Assembly (NCBI RefSeq): GCF_042683125.1 | Contig: NZ_JBHUIY010000013.1 | Location: forward strand, 1-64,000 | Direction: 5' to 3' | Origin: Phaeospirillum tilakii | GTDB lineage: Bacteria > Pseudomonadota > Alphaproteobacteria > Rhodospirillales > Magnetospirillaceae | Length of the DNA: 64,000 bases | Shown here: positions 1 to 8,666 of the stretch, piece by piece | How positions within the stretch are numbered: the first letter of the stretch is position 1 | Layout of the letters: every line of letters begins with the position of its first letter | Notes under the pieces: generated by a model | What the model saw: the letters and a program-made list of their open reading frames with translations, nothing else | What the model was told of the DNA's origin: nothing | Databases searched by the model: none | Position numbers and translations under genes: made by a program

Positions 1-315
1 GGCGGTGCGCGCGGCGCGGGGGGCGGGGGCCGCCGCGACCTCGGGCCGCAGCCGGCTGCCGAGCGGCGCGTCGGGGACGGCCGGGCGCGGCGCGGCGAGG
101 GGAGACGGGACGACGGGAGATGGGGCGACGGGAGATGGGGCGACGGGCACGGGCGCGGCGGAAGACGGGGCGGCCTCGTCGTCGCCCCAGGCCTGGCCCC
201 ACGAGCCGACTTCGGGATAGGCCTGACCGGACTCGGTATCGGCCCAGGCCACCCCGGTCAGGGCGGTGGTCGATGCGAGCAGGGCGAGCAGCAGCGGGGG
301 GCGGGACAAGGTCAC
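1..315 (-). CDS. Exported protein of unknown function, 5' part only (runs off the window)
   Basis: The reading frame opens with GTG at 315 and leaves the window at base 1, giving about 105 N-terminal residues. A clear Sec signal peptide (hydrophobic LLLALLAS core, likely cleavage after AWA near residue 25) is followed by a Pro/Ala/Val-rich stretch built on a repeated APSPV unit. It starts 22 bases after the lptF stop, so both are probably cotranscribed. In many proteobacteria lptF is followed by lptG and lptD. No LptG-like membrane start is present here, and the visible part is too short and low in complexity to say whether this is LptD. Export is well supported; the function is unknown. Confidence 0.6.
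   Translation of the reverse strand, partial: MTLSRPPLLLALLASTTALTGVAWADTESGQAYPEVGSWGQAWGDDEAAPSSAAPVPVAPSPVAPSPVVPSPLAAPRPAVPDAPLGSRLRPEVAAAPAPRAARTA
111..140. repeat. Tandem 15-bp repeat inside the exported-protein gene
   Basis: The unit CGACGGGAGATGGGG occurs twice in tandem at 111-140, with degenerate partial copies on both sides. On the minus strand it encodes the repeated Pro-Ser-Pro-Val-Ala linker of the exported protein. Such in-frame repeats can vary in copy number without breaking the gene. Confidence 0.7.
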
Positions 316-337
316 CTCGGAGATCTCGGGCCGGCTT

Positions 338-1468
338 CTACAGGGTGGGGGGCACGGGGGCAACAACGGAACGCGGACGGCGGACCGGCCAGGGCGGGCG
401 GACCAGCTGCCATCCACCGGCGGCGATCGGGATCAGGGCGGCCAGATAGATCGCCGGCACGAAGGCCAGATTGCCGGTGGCGAGGTTGGAGGCGCCGAGG
501 GCGACCGCCTGGATCCCCACCATCGCCGCCACCGCGGTCAGGATCGGGGCGATCTGGCCGCGCCGGTTGAAGCCCGAGGTCAGCAGGATGGCGCAGGCGA
601 CCAGGGTGAAGCCGAGGGCGTAGAGCGGCGAGGTCAGGCGCGAATGCAGCTCGACCCGGAAGCGGCGATATTCGTTCGGCCCCAGTTCGTTCGGATCGGC
701 CGCCCACAATTCGTCGAGTCCGCGTTCGCGGGCGTCGCGGAAGCGTTCGCCCTTGACCGTCTTGGCGGTGTCGAAATCGACGGTGTAGCTGTCGAAATGC
801 AGCAGCGACAGCTGGCCGGTGCCGGGCGGCAGTTCCTGGCGGTTGCCGTTGACCATCAGCACCCGGGGGCCGGTCGGGGTCATCACCAGGGCGCCGCGCT
901 CGGCCATGATCGTCACCGGCCGGCGCGGGTTGCGCTGGTCATGCACCAGGATGCCGGTCAGCTCGCCGGCCGGGGTGCGGGCGCGGACATAGATGGTCAG
1001 GCCGTCGCCGAACTTGTTGAACATCCCTTCCTGCAACAGCACGGTGCCGATGTCGTTGCGGATGGTCCATTGCATCTGGTGGAAGTCGCGCACCGTCAGC
1101 GGGATCAGCCAGCAGGTCAGCAGATAGCCGAGCACGACCACCGTCCCGGCCAGCAGCAGGGCCGGGCGCGACAGGGCGAGATGGCTGAGGCCGGCGGCGC
1201 GCAGCACCACCAGTTCGCGGTCGGCGATCAGGCGGTTGTAGGTGAACAGCACCACCCCGAACAGCGACACCGGCAGGATCACCACCAGGAAGCCCGGCAT
1301 CAGCATCAGGGTCAGTTCAAGGAAGGCGAGCACCGACAGACCCTTGTTGACGATCATCTCGATGAATCGCAACGACTGGGTCAACCAGAGGATGGCCGCC
1401 AGCGCGAGGGAGACGAACAGCATCCCCACCGCGAGCTGGCGCAGAATATAGCGTGTGATTTGCGACAT
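338..1468 (-). CDS. lptF: LPS export ABC transporter permease LptF (YjgP/YjgQ family)
   Basis: Inner-membrane permease of the Lpt machine that moves lipopolysaccharide from the inner membrane towards the cell surface with LptB and LptG. The 376-residue length fits the family. The N-terminus RYILRQL, then the WLTQSLRFIE segment and the loop NRLIADRELVVLRAAG are typical of LptF rather than LptG. Two N-terminal helices, a periplasmic jelly-roll region (about residues 130-270) and C-terminal helices can be followed. The ATG at 1468 matches the family start. The next gene on this strand begins 22 bases downstream and is not lptG, which must lie elsewhere or be absent. Confidence 0.88.
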   Translation of the reverse strand: MSQITRYILRQLAVGMLFVSLALAAILWLTQSLRFIEMIVNKGLSVLAFLELTLMLMPGFLVVILPVSLFGVVLFTYNRLIADRELVVLRAAGLSHLALSRPALLLAGTVVVLGYLLTCWLIPLTVRDFHQMQWTIRNDIGTVLLQEGMFNKFGDGLTIYVRARTPAGELTGILVHDQRNPRRPVTIMAERGALVMTPTGPRVLMVNGNRQELPPGTGQLSLLHFDSYTVDFDTAKTVKGERFRDARERGLDELWAADPNELGPNEYRRFRVELHSRLTSPLYALGFTLVACAILLTSGFNRRGQIAPILTAVAAMVGIQAVALGASNLATGNLAFVPAIYLAALIPIAAGGWQLVRPPWPVRRPRSVVAPVPPTL

Positions 1469-1554
1469 CGCGGGGGATTATAGACATCCCCCGCGACGGC
1501 GAACAGCGAAACTCACCCCCGCCTTGCGGCGGGGGGAGAAAGCGGCCGGGCGGC

Positions 1555-3345
1555 TCAGAACAGGTCGGCCGGCAGGGCGGTGACGCTGGCGGCGCCGGCG
1601 GCGACCATCGCCGCCAGCCCGCCGGCGCGGGGCAGGATCTGCTCGGCGTAGAAGCGGGCGGTGGTGCGCTTGGCGGCGAGGAAGGCCTGGTCCTCGGCCC
1701 CCTCGGCGAGGCGGCGGGTGGCGGCCAGCGCCATCCGCGCCGCCATCCAGCCGCCGGCCACCACCCCGGTCAGGTCGAGGAACGGCGTCGCCACCGCCCC
1801 GGCGAAGGCGGGGTCGCCGGCCTGCGCGCGCAGGATCAGGGCGACGCTGTCGGCCAGGGCGGCGCGACCGGCGGCGAGACCGTGCCGGACCGGGGCGAGG
1901 TCGGCGTCGTCGGGCCGGGCGGCCAGTTCGGCCAGGGTCGTGTCGATCGCGGCGAGCAGGGCGTCCATCGCCGCGCCCTGGTCGCGGATCAGCTTGCGGC
2001 CGATCAGGTCCATTGCCTGGATGCCGTTGGTGCCCTCGTAGATCGGGGCGATGCGGGCATCGCGCAGATGCTGGGCGACGCCGGATTCCTCGACATAGCC
2101 CATGCCGCCGAACACCTGGACGGCGAGATCGGCGACGGTGACGCCGTTGGCGGTGGCCCAGCCCTTGACCACCGGGATCAGCAGATCGACCAGCGCGTGG
2201 GCGGCGGCGCGCTCGGCCTTGTCGGGGGCGTGGCGGGCGAGGTCGAGCTGGGCGGCGGTGAAATAGGTCAGGGCGCGGCCGGCCTCGGTCAGGGCGCGCT
2301 GGGTCATCAGCATCCGCCGGACGTCGGGATGGTGCAGGATCGGGCCGGGGGCGTCGCGGCCGGGGGCGACCCCCTGCACCCGCTCGCGGGCATAGGCGAC
2401 CGCCTTCTGGGCGGCGCGCTCGGCGACGGCGACGCCCTGAAGGCCGACGGCGAGGCGGGCGTTGTTCATCATGGTGAACATCAAAGCGAGGCCCTGGTTC
2501 TCGCGCCCGACCAGGGTGCCGATCGCCCCCTCGTCCTCGCCGAAGGCCATCACGCAGGTCGGGCTGCCATGGATGCCGAGCTTGTGTTCGAGCTTGAGGC
2601 AGGTGACGTCGTTGCGCTTGCCCAGGCTGCCATCGGCGTTGACCAGGAATTTCGGCACCACGAACAGCGAGATCCCCTTCGGGCCGGGGGGCGCGTCGGG
2701 CAGGCGGGCCAGCACCAGATGGACGATGTTGGCGGCGGCGTCATGTTCGCCGGCGGTGATGAAGATCTTCTGGCCGGTGATGCGGTAGTGGTCGCCGTCC
2801 CGGACCGCGCGGGTGCGCAGGGCGCCGAGGTCGGAACCGGCGCCGGGTTCGGTGAGGTTCATCGTCCCGGTCCATTCGCCGCTGACCAGCTTGGGCAACA
2901 GCAGGGCCTTCTGATCGGGGTCGCCATGGAGCGACAGCAGCTCGACCGCGCCCTGGGTCAGCATCGGGATCAGACCGAACGCCATGTTGGCGGCGTGCCA
3001 GACCTCCTGCACGGCGGTGGCGACCAGCCAGGGCAGGCCCTGGCCGCCGAATTCGGGATCGAAGGCGACGGCGTTCCAGCCGCCCTCGACGAAGCGGGCA
3101 TAGGCGGTGGCGAAGCCGTCGGGCAGACGGACCTTGCCGGCGTCGAGCCGGCAGCCCTGGCGATCGCCGACCGGGTTGAGCGGGGCCAGCTCGCCGGCGC
3201 CGAAGCGGCCGGCTTCCTCCAGCACCGCCGCCACCAGATCGCGGGTCGCCTCGCCATAGCCGGGCAGCGCGGCGATGCGGTCGAGCGCGCCGATCTCCTC
3301 GATGACGAACTGCATGTCGCGGACCGGCGGAACGAAGGTGGGCAT
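1555..3345 (-). CDS. Acyl-CoA dehydrogenase, long DmdC/FadE-type subfamily
   Basis: FAD-dependent alpha,beta-dehydrogenation of an acyl-CoA thioester; the exact substrate cannot be read from sequence. At 596 residues it belongs to the long subfamily with an extra C-terminal domain, like 3-methylmercaptopropionyl-CoA dehydrogenases. Visible marks are the middle-domain flavin-contact stretch MNLTEPGAGSDLGALRT and the active-site region YEGTNGIQAMDLIGRKL. I chose the ATG at 3345 (MPTFVPPVRDMQFV) because GGGAG lies about ten bases upstream. The open frame extends 25 codons further up without family similarity. It is monocistronic between lptF and a large repeat. Confidence 0.85.
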   Translation of the reverse strand: MPTFVPPVRDMQFVIEEIGALDRIAALPGYGEATRDLVAAVLEEAGRFGAGELAPLNPVGDRQGCRLDAGKVRLPDGFATAYARFVEGGWNAVAFDPEFGGQGLPWLVATAVQEVWHAANMAFGLIPMLTQGAVELLSLHGDPDQKALLLPKLVSGEWTGTMNLTEPGAGSDLGALRTRAVRDGDHYRITGQKIFITAGEHDAAANIVHLVLARLPDAPPGPKGISLFVVPKFLVNADGSLGKRNDVTCLKLEHKLGIHGSPTCVMAFGEDEGAIGTLVGRENQGLALMFTMMNNARLAVGLQGVAVAERAAQKAVAYARERVQGVAPGRDAPGPILHHPDVRRMLMTQRALTEAGRALTYFTAAQLDLARHAPDKAERAAAHALVDLLIPVVKGWATANGVTVADLAVQVFGGMGYVEESGVAQHLRDARIAPIYEGTNGIQAMDLIGRKLIRDQGAAMDALLAAIDTTLAELAARPDDADLAPVRHGLAAGRAALADSVALILRAQAGDPAFAGAVATPFLDLTGVVAGGWMAARMALAATRRLAEGAEDQAFLAAKRTTARFYAEQILPRAGGLAAMVAAGAASVTALPADLF

Positions 3346-3444
3346 GAAGGTCTCCCGGTTCTGGTTGGATGTTGCAGTGCAGATTGGCCGCGAAACGGGT
3401 CCTCGCGTCAAGCGCAACAACGGAAGGGGGGTGTGGTGGCAAAG

Positions 3445-3559
3445 CGGCGGGCTGCCGCCCGCACCCGCCCGGGGCGAGGCCCCGGCCCCCCTTCTTTTTT
3501 GAAAAAAAAGGGAGGTCCGGAGGCATCGCCCCGGGCGGGTTGGCGGGCGGCAGCCCGCC
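3445..3559. repeat. Large imperfect inverted repeat with T/A-tract apex, likely terminator of degP
   Basis: The two sides, about 50-55 bases each, are near mirror images (GGCGGGCTGCC at the left end, GGCAGCCCGCC at the right end) and meet at CTTCTTTTTTGAAAAAAAAG. Each arm also folds by itself (GGGGCGAGGCCCC on the left). It sits directly after degP on the minus strand and before the acyl-CoA dehydrogenase start. It is the longest member of the repeat family seen across this window. Confidence 0.7.
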
Positions 3560-3570
3560 GGTGACGGCCG

Positions 3571-5082
3571 TTACCGCTTGGCTTCGCCCAGCGGCAGGGC
3601 GATGTAGCGCAGTTGCTGAGGGTTCTCGACCCGCAGCAGCAGCGAACGCTGGTTGGCGCGACGGCCGTCCTCGACCGCCTTGGCCAGCTCCTGCGGGGCG
3701 CGGATCGGCTTGTGGTCGGCCTCGATGATCAGGTCGCCCGGGCGCAGGCCCTTCTCGGCTGCCGCGCTGTCGCCCTTGATCTCCGTTACCACCACCCCGT
3801 TCGAATCCTCGCCCAGCCCGAAGCGTTCGCGCAGGGGCGGGGTCAGGGTGGCCACGGTCAGGCCGGTGCCGGGGATCGCCTGGCTGCCCTCGCGCGGCTG
3901 GGCCGGCTTGTCCTTGCCGCCCTTGGTCCGGGCCAGCTTCTCGGCCGGATCCTCGGGCATCTCGCCGACGGTGGCGCCCAGCGTCACCTTCTTGCCGTCA
4001 CGCCACACCACCATCTCGACCTTCTTGCCGATCGGGGTGGCGGCCACCACGCGCGGCAGGCGCCGCATCTCGGGGATGTCGCGGTCGTCGAAGCGCAGCA
4101 CCACGTCGCCGTTCTTGAGCCCGGCCTTCTGGCCCGGGCCGTTCGGATCGACCGAGGCCACCAGCGCCCCGTGCGAATCCGGCAGGCCCATCGCCTCGGC
4201 CATGTCGGCGTCGAGCGACTGGATCCGCACCCCCAGCCAGCCGCGATGGACCTTGCCGTACTTGCGCAGATCGTCGATCACCGGGGTGGCCAGCGCGCTG
4301 GGGATGGCGAAGCCGATCCCGATCGAGCCGCCCGAGGGGGAGATGATCGCCGCGTTGATGCCGATCACCTCGCCCTTCATGTTGAACATCGGCCCGCCGG
4401 AATTGCCCCGGTTGATCGGGGCGTCGGTCTGGATGAAATCGTCGTAGGGGCCGGCGTTGATGTCGCGGGCGCGGGCCGAGACGATGCCGGTGGTGACGGT
4501 GCCGCCGAAGCCGAACGGATTGCCGATCGCCAGCACCCAGTCGCCCACCCGGGCCTCGTCGGAATTGCCGAAGGCGACCGGGACCAGGGTCTTCTTGCCC
4601 GGATCGATCTTCAGCAGGGCCAGATCGACCTTGGGGTCGCGGCCGACCACGGTGGCCTGGAACACGCTGTCGTCATGCAGCTTGACGCTGATCTCGTCGG
4701 CGTCGGCGATGACGTGGTTGTTGGTGACGATGTAGCCGGCCGGGTCGATGATGAAGCCCGAGCCGAGCGAATTGGCCTTGTGCGGGCGGTCGTCGCCGCC
4801 CTGCTGGCGTTCCATGAAGTCGCGGAAGAATTCCTCGAACGGCGAGCCGGGCGGGAATTGCGGCATTTCCATCGCCCCGTGCGGATTGCGCACGGTCTGG
4901 GTGGTGGAGATGTTGACCACGCTGGGCAGCAGCTTTTCCGCCAGATTGGCGAAGCTGTCCGGTACCGGGGCGGCCGGGGCGGCCCCCGGCAGCAGCAGCA
5001 CCACCAGGCCGAACAGCGCCAGCGCCAGCGGCGCGAGCCGGCCCGGGCGGGCGGCGGTGGGGGAAGGGCGGGAGATGAACAC
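3571..5082 (-). CDS. degP: Periplasmic serine protease/chaperone, DegP/HtrA family
   Basis: Degrades or holds misfolded envelope proteins. With a GTG start at 5082 (AGGAGG about nine bases upstream) the product has 503 residues. A signal peptide covers about 1-38 (hydrophobic LALALFGLVVLLL, APAA cleavage region). The trypsin-like domain carries the triad His123 (TNNHVI), Asp153 (DLALLKI) and Ser228 (GNSGGPM). Two PDZ domains follow, near residues 260-360 and 410-500. It lies 103 bases after hflC on the same strand, the standard alphaproteobacterial hflK-hflC-degP arrangement, so membrane-protein quality control and periplasmic proteolysis are probably expressed together. DegP and DegQ cannot be told apart here. 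Confidence 0.9.
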   Translation of the reverse strand: MFISRPSPTAARPGRLAPLALALFGLVVLLLPGAAPAAPVPDSFANLAEKLLPSVVNISTTQTVRNPHGAMEMPQFPPGSPFEEFFRDFMERQQGGDDRPHKANSLGSGFIIDPAGYIVTNNHVIADADEISVKLHDDSVFQATVVGRDPKVDLALLKIDPGKKTLVPVAFGNSDEARVGDWVLAIGNPFGFGGTVTTGIVSARARDINAGPYDDFIQTDAPINRGNSGGPMFNMKGEVIGINAAIISPSGGSIGIGFAIPSALATPVIDDLRKYGKVHRGWLGVRIQSLDADMAEAMGLPDSHGALVASVDPNGPGQKAGLKNGDVVLRFDDRDIPEMRRLPRVVAATPIGKKVEMVVWRDGKKVTLGATVGEMPEDPAEKLARTKGGKDKPAQPREGSQAIPGTGLTVATLTPPLRERFGLGEDSNGVVVTEIKGDSAAAEKGLRPGDLIIEADHKPIRAPQELAKAVEDGRRANQRSLLLRVENPQQLRYIALPLGEAKR

Positions 5083-5185
5083 CGGTCGAAACCCTCCTGA
5101 AAAGGGACGCGGAAAACCGACGGGCCGGCCCGAACGGACGTGACGGGGCACGGCGGCGCGGCCGGGGCCGCGCCGCCGGTCCGGC

Positions 5186-6064
5186 TTACTGGCGCGCCCC
5201 GCCCGGCCCGGCGTTGAGCACGCGCAGGAACTCGCTGTCGGGCGACAGCACCAGGGTGGTGTTGCCGTCGCCGAGCGAGTCCCGATAGGCCTGGAGCGAG
5301 CGATAGAGGTTGAAGAAGCGCGGATCCTTGCCGAACGCCTCGGCATAGACCCGGTTGGCTTCGGCGTCGCCCTGGCCGCGCTCAATCTGGGCCTGACGCT
5401 GCGCCTCGGCCAGCAGCACGGTGCGCTCGCGTTCGGCGCGGGCGCGGATCTGCTGCGACCATTCATAGCCCTGGGCGCGGGCCTCCTTGGCCTGCCGCTC
5501 GCGTTCGGACTTCATCCGGTCGTAGATCGACTGGCTGGTTTCCTCCGGCAGGTCGGCCCGGCGCAGGCGGACATCGACGATCTGGAGGCCGAGTTCACGG
5601 CTGGCGCGTTCGGCCACCTCCTTCTCGATCTGGCCCATGATGCCGGAACGCTCGTCCGACAGCAGCGAGGGCAGCATCACCTGACCGAGCACCCGCCGCA
5701 TCGCCGAGGAGACGATCTGGGACAACTGGGTGCGGGCCTGGCTCTCGCTGCGCACCGCCTGATAGAACTTCAGCGGGTCGGCGATGCGGAAGCGGGTGAA
5801 GGTATCGACCACGATGCGCTTCTGGTCGCCGAGGATGATCTGCTCGTCGGGCGGATCGAGCGACAGCAGCCGGTTGTCGTAGCGGACCACGTCCTCGATG
5901 AACGGGATTTTGACGTGCAGGCCGGGATCCTTGATGGTGGCGCGGTGGGCGCCGAAGCGCAGCACCAGGGCCTGCTCGGTCTGATCGACCACGAACAGCG
6001 ACGAGGCGGCGAGGATCAGCGCCAGGATCGCGGCGGCGGCGGCGTAGGGCAGGGCGCGGATCAT
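5186..6064 (-). CDS. hflC: HflC, regulator of FtsH protease
   Basis: SPFH/prohibitin-family protein that forms the membrane HflKC complex around the FtsH protease and tunes its access to membrane substrates. The 292-residue length fits. It has one N-terminal transmembrane anchor (about 7-27), the SPFH start FVVDQTEQALVLRFG, then a long charged helical region rich in ERE/AEAQRQ. Its ATG overlaps the hflK stop as ATGA, so the two are translationally coupled, as expected for equimolar subunits. Confidence 0.95.
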   Translation of the reverse strand: MIRALPYAAAAAILALILAASSLFVVDQTEQALVLRFGAHRATIKDPGLHVKIPFIEDVVRYDNRLLSLDPPDEQIILGDQKRIVVDTFTRFRIADPLKFYQAVRSESQARTQLSQIVSSAMRRVLGQVMLPSLLSDERSGIMGQIEKEVAERASRELGLQIVDVRLRRADLPEETSQSIYDRMKSERERQAKEARAQGYEWSQQIRARAERERTVLLAEAQRQAQIERGQGDAEANRVYAEAFGKDPRFFNLYRSLQAYRDSLGDGNTTLVLSPDSEFLRVLNAGPGGARQ

Positions 6065-7197
6065 TTCGCGCCTCCCTTCTTCAGCTCAGGCAGCGGCAGG
6101 TAGGGAACCACCCCCTGGGCGCCGCGCGCGGCCGGGTCGATCACGATCCGGGTCGATTTCTTCACCACCTCCTCCATGGTCTCGATGTAGAGGCGGCGCG
6201 CGGTGACGTCCTCCGCCTGCTTGTAGGCGCCGAGCACGGCGAGGAAGCGCTTGGCGTCACCCTGGGCGAGGTTGACCACCTGCTCGCGATAGGCCTGGGC
6301 CTCCTGGACCAGCCGTTCGGCCTCGCCGCGGGCGCGGGGAATGATGTCGTTGCGGTAGGCCTCGGCCTCGTTGCGGGCGCGTTCCTGGTCGGCGCGGGCG
6401 CGCTGGACGTCGTTGAAGGCGTCGATCACCGCGGCGGGGGGATCGACCTTCTGCAACTGGACCTGCTGGATCTCGATGCCGGCGTCGAAGCTGTCGAGCA
6501 GGCGTTGCAGTTCCTGCTGGGCCTGAAGGGCGATCAGCTCGCGCTTGTCGGACAGGGCGGCCTGGATCGGGTTGCGGGCGATCGCCTCGCGCAGGCTGCT
6601 TTCGGCGGCGAGACGGACGGTGATCTCGGGGTCGCGCACGCTGAACAGGAACTTGCCGGCGTCCTTGATCCGCCAGAACACGGCGGCATCGGCCTCGACG
6701 ATGTTCTCGTCGCCGGTCAGCATCCGGCTTTCCTCGGGGACGTTGCGGCTGATCGCGGTGCGCTCGATGCGGGGATCGCCGGCCGAGCGGTAGCCGATCT
6801 GGAGCTGGTTGACCTTGGTGACCTTGGGCAGCAGCACGCTGTCGATCGGGTAGGGCAGGCGGTAATGCAGCCCGGGCTCGGTGGTGTCGATCCACTTGCC
6901 GAAGCGCAGCACCACGCCCTGCTCGTCGGGGCTGACCTTGTAGATGCCGGTGGCGGCCCAGGCGGCCAGCGCCGCCAGCACCGCCAGGGTGGCGACGCCC
7001 CGGCCGCCGAAGCCGCCGCCCGGCATGGCGCGGCGCAGCATCTCCTGGCCACGGCGGATGAACTCGTCGATGTCGGGGCCCTGACCACCGCCCGGGCCGC
7101 CGCCGGGACGGCCCCACGGGCCGCCGCCGTCGCCTCCGCTGCCCCCGCCGCTGCCCCAGGGGCCGCCGCCATCGCCGCCGCGCGGATTCCAAGCCAT
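6061..7197 (-). CDS. hflK: HflK, regulator of FtsH protease
   Basis: Partner of HflC in the inner-membrane SPFH complex controlling FtsH. It has 378 residues from the ATG at 7197, chosen because AGAGG precedes it and the product begins MAWNPRGGD as in the family. The first 60 residues are a Gly-rich disordered segment (repeated GGGSGGDGGGPWG type). A transmembrane helix lies near 66-83, then the SPFH domain (KVSPDEQGVVLRFG) and a long coiled coil. The open frame continues far upstream of 7197, but that part is antisense to mrp and has no SPFH similarity. Confidence 0.94.
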   Translation of the reverse strand: MAWNPRGGDGGGPWGSGGGSGGDGGGPWGRPGGGPGGGQGPDIDEFIRRGQEMLRRAMPGGGFGGRGVATLAVLAALAAWAATGIYKVSPDEQGVVLRFGKWIDTTEPGLHYRLPYPIDSVLLPKVTKVNQLQIGYRSAGDPRIERTAISRNVPEESRMLTGDENIVEADAAVFWRIKDAGKFLFSVRDPEITVRLAAESSLREAIARNPIQAALSDKRELIALQAQQELQRLLDSFDAGIEIQQVQLQKVDPPAAVIDAFNDVQRARADQERARNEAEAYRNDIIPRARGEAERLVQEAQAYREQVVNLAQGDAKRFLAVLGAYKQAEDVTARRLYIETMEEVVKKSTRIVIDPAARGAQGVVPYLPLPELKKGGAK

Positions 7198-7509
7198 CCA
7201 GTTATCCTCTTCTGCGCCAAAGTCGGGCCGGGCGCCGTCACCGCCGCGCCGGCCGCCGGCTGGGTCGAACCAGAAGGGGGGCGCGGCCGGAGCCGGCTCC
7301 CTTTCCGGGGGAAGATAGGGGAGGATTCCGCAAGGTGCAACGCGGCTCGGCCCGGAAAAGTCGGGCGGGGACCGGGGGCGGGCGCCCCGGCGCGGTCGGC
7401 CGGGGTCTTTGCAACGCCGGTCGCGGGTGGCATATCTGACGGGTCGGGGCGGGCCGCCCCGGCAGCCTTGGCCCGCCCCGGCGGGCCTTCCCCCTGTACC
7501 GGAGACGTC
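7198..7509. other. Divergent intergenic region between hflK and mrp
   Basis: 312 bases carrying the promoters of the leftward hflKC-degP operon and the rightward mrp gene. It is strongly GC-rich, with short palindromes such as GGGCGGGGC. I found no convincing sigma-70 hexamer pair, and no gene. Confidence 0.5.
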
Positions 7510-8553
7510 ATGGCCGACCCGACCGAAGCCCAGATCCTGCGCGCCCTCGCCACCCTGGCCGATCCCGATGGCGGCGGCGACATCGTCGCCAGCGGCCGGG
7601 TCGGTGGGCTCAGCCTGCGCGGCGGCAAGGTCGCCTTCACCCTGGCCGCCACCCCCGAAACCGCCCCCGCGCTGGAACAGCTGCGCGCCGCGGCCGAGGC
7701 GGCGGTGCGCGCCGTGCCCGGAATCGTCGCGGTGACGGCGGTGCTGACCGCCGAGCGCGCCGCCCCGGCCGAGCCGGCGGCGCCGCCCCGGCTGCTCGGC
7801 CAGATCGGCGCGGTGATCGCGGTGGCCTCGGGCAAGGGCGGGGTCGGCAAATCGACCACCGCCGTCAATCTGGCGCTGAGCTTCCGGGCGATGGGGCTGG
7901 CCACCGGCCTGCTCGACGCCGATCTGTTCGGGCCGTCGCTGCCGCTGATGCTGGGGATCGAGGGCCAGCCGGAAGAGGCGGCGGCGCTCCAGCCGGTTTA
8001 CCGCCACGGGCTGGCCTGCATGTCGCTCGGCTTCCTGGTGCCGCCCGACGCCCCGGTGGTGTGGCGCGGCCCGATGGTTGCCGGCGCGGTCGAGCAATTG
8101 ATGCGCGACGTCGCCTGGGGTCCGCTCGACGTGCTGGTGGTCGATCTGCCCCCCGGCACCGGCGACACCCAGCTGACCCTGGCCCAGCGCGCCCGGCTGG
8201 CCGGGGCGGTGATCGTCTCGACCCCGCAGGACCTCGCGCTGATCGACGCCGCCAAGGCGCTGGTGATGTTCCGCAAGGTCGAGGTGCCGGTGCTCGGCAT
8301 CGTCGAGAACATGAGCAGCTACGTCTGTCCCAACTGCGGCCACGAGGCCCATCTGTTCGGCCATGGCGGGGCGCGGGCCGAGGCCGAACGCCTGGGCGTG
8401 CCGTTCCTGGGCGAGGTGCCGCTCGACATCGCCATCCGCCAGGGCGGCGACGAGGGGAATCCGATCGTGCTGGCCCAGCCCGACGGCCCCCACGCGCGGG
8501 CCTATCGCGCCATCGCCGAGAAGGTCTGGGCCGAGGTCGCCCCCAAGGCCTGA
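7510..8553 (+). CDS. mrp: Mrp/ApbC family P-loop iron-sulfur carrier protein
   Basis: Cytosolic ATPase of the Mrp/NBP35 group that carries and transfers [4Fe-4S] clusters to apo-proteins. From ATG 7510 it has 347 residues. An N-terminal MIP18-like domain (about 1-80, LATLADPDGGGDIV) is followed by the deviant Walker A GKGGVGKS (108-115), the GLLDADLFGPSLP switch, VVDLPPGTGD, and the cluster-binding CPNC pair (Cys273/Cys276). The downstream space holds four hairpins shared with the convergent amidohydrolase gene. Family membership is secure; client proteins are unknown. Confidence 0.93.
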   Translation: MADPTEAQILRALATLADPDGGGDIVASGRVGGLSLRGGKVAFTLAATPETAPALEQLRAAAEAAVRAVPGIVAVTAVLTAERAAPAEPAAPPRLLGQIGAVIAVASGKGGVGKSTTAVNLALSFRAMGLATGLLDADLFGPSLPLMLGIEGQPEEAAALQPVYRHGLACMSLGFLVPPDAPVVWRGPMVAGAVEQLMRDVAWGPLDVLVVDLPPGTGDTQLTLAQRARLAGAVIVSTPQDLALIDAAKALVMFRKVEVPVLGIVENMSSYVCPNCGHEAHLFGHGGARAEAERLGVPFLGEVPLDIAIRQGGDEGNPIVLAQPDGPHARAYRAIAEKVWAEVAPKA

Positions 8554-8556
8554 AAC

Positions 8557-8662
8557 GCGGGGGCGCCGCCCCCGCACCCCCGCCAAGGGCCGCAAGGCCC
8601 TTGGATCCCACGGGTGAAGGGCCGGTGGCCCTTCGCGGGATTGCCAAGGGGCGCGCCCCTTG
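8557..8662. repeat. Cluster of four palindromes between convergent genes (bidirectional terminator)
   Basis: Four hairpins stand in a row: GCGGGGGCGCCGCCCCCGC near 8557-8575; arms CCAAGGGCC/GGCCCTTGG at 8583-8604; AAGGGCC/GGCCCTT near 8617-8633; and arms CCAAGGGG/CCCCTTGG at 8643-8662. They fill the space between mrp and the convergent amidohydrolase gene. No long T-run follows any of them. Confidence 0.75.
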
Positions 8663-8666
8663 GCGC

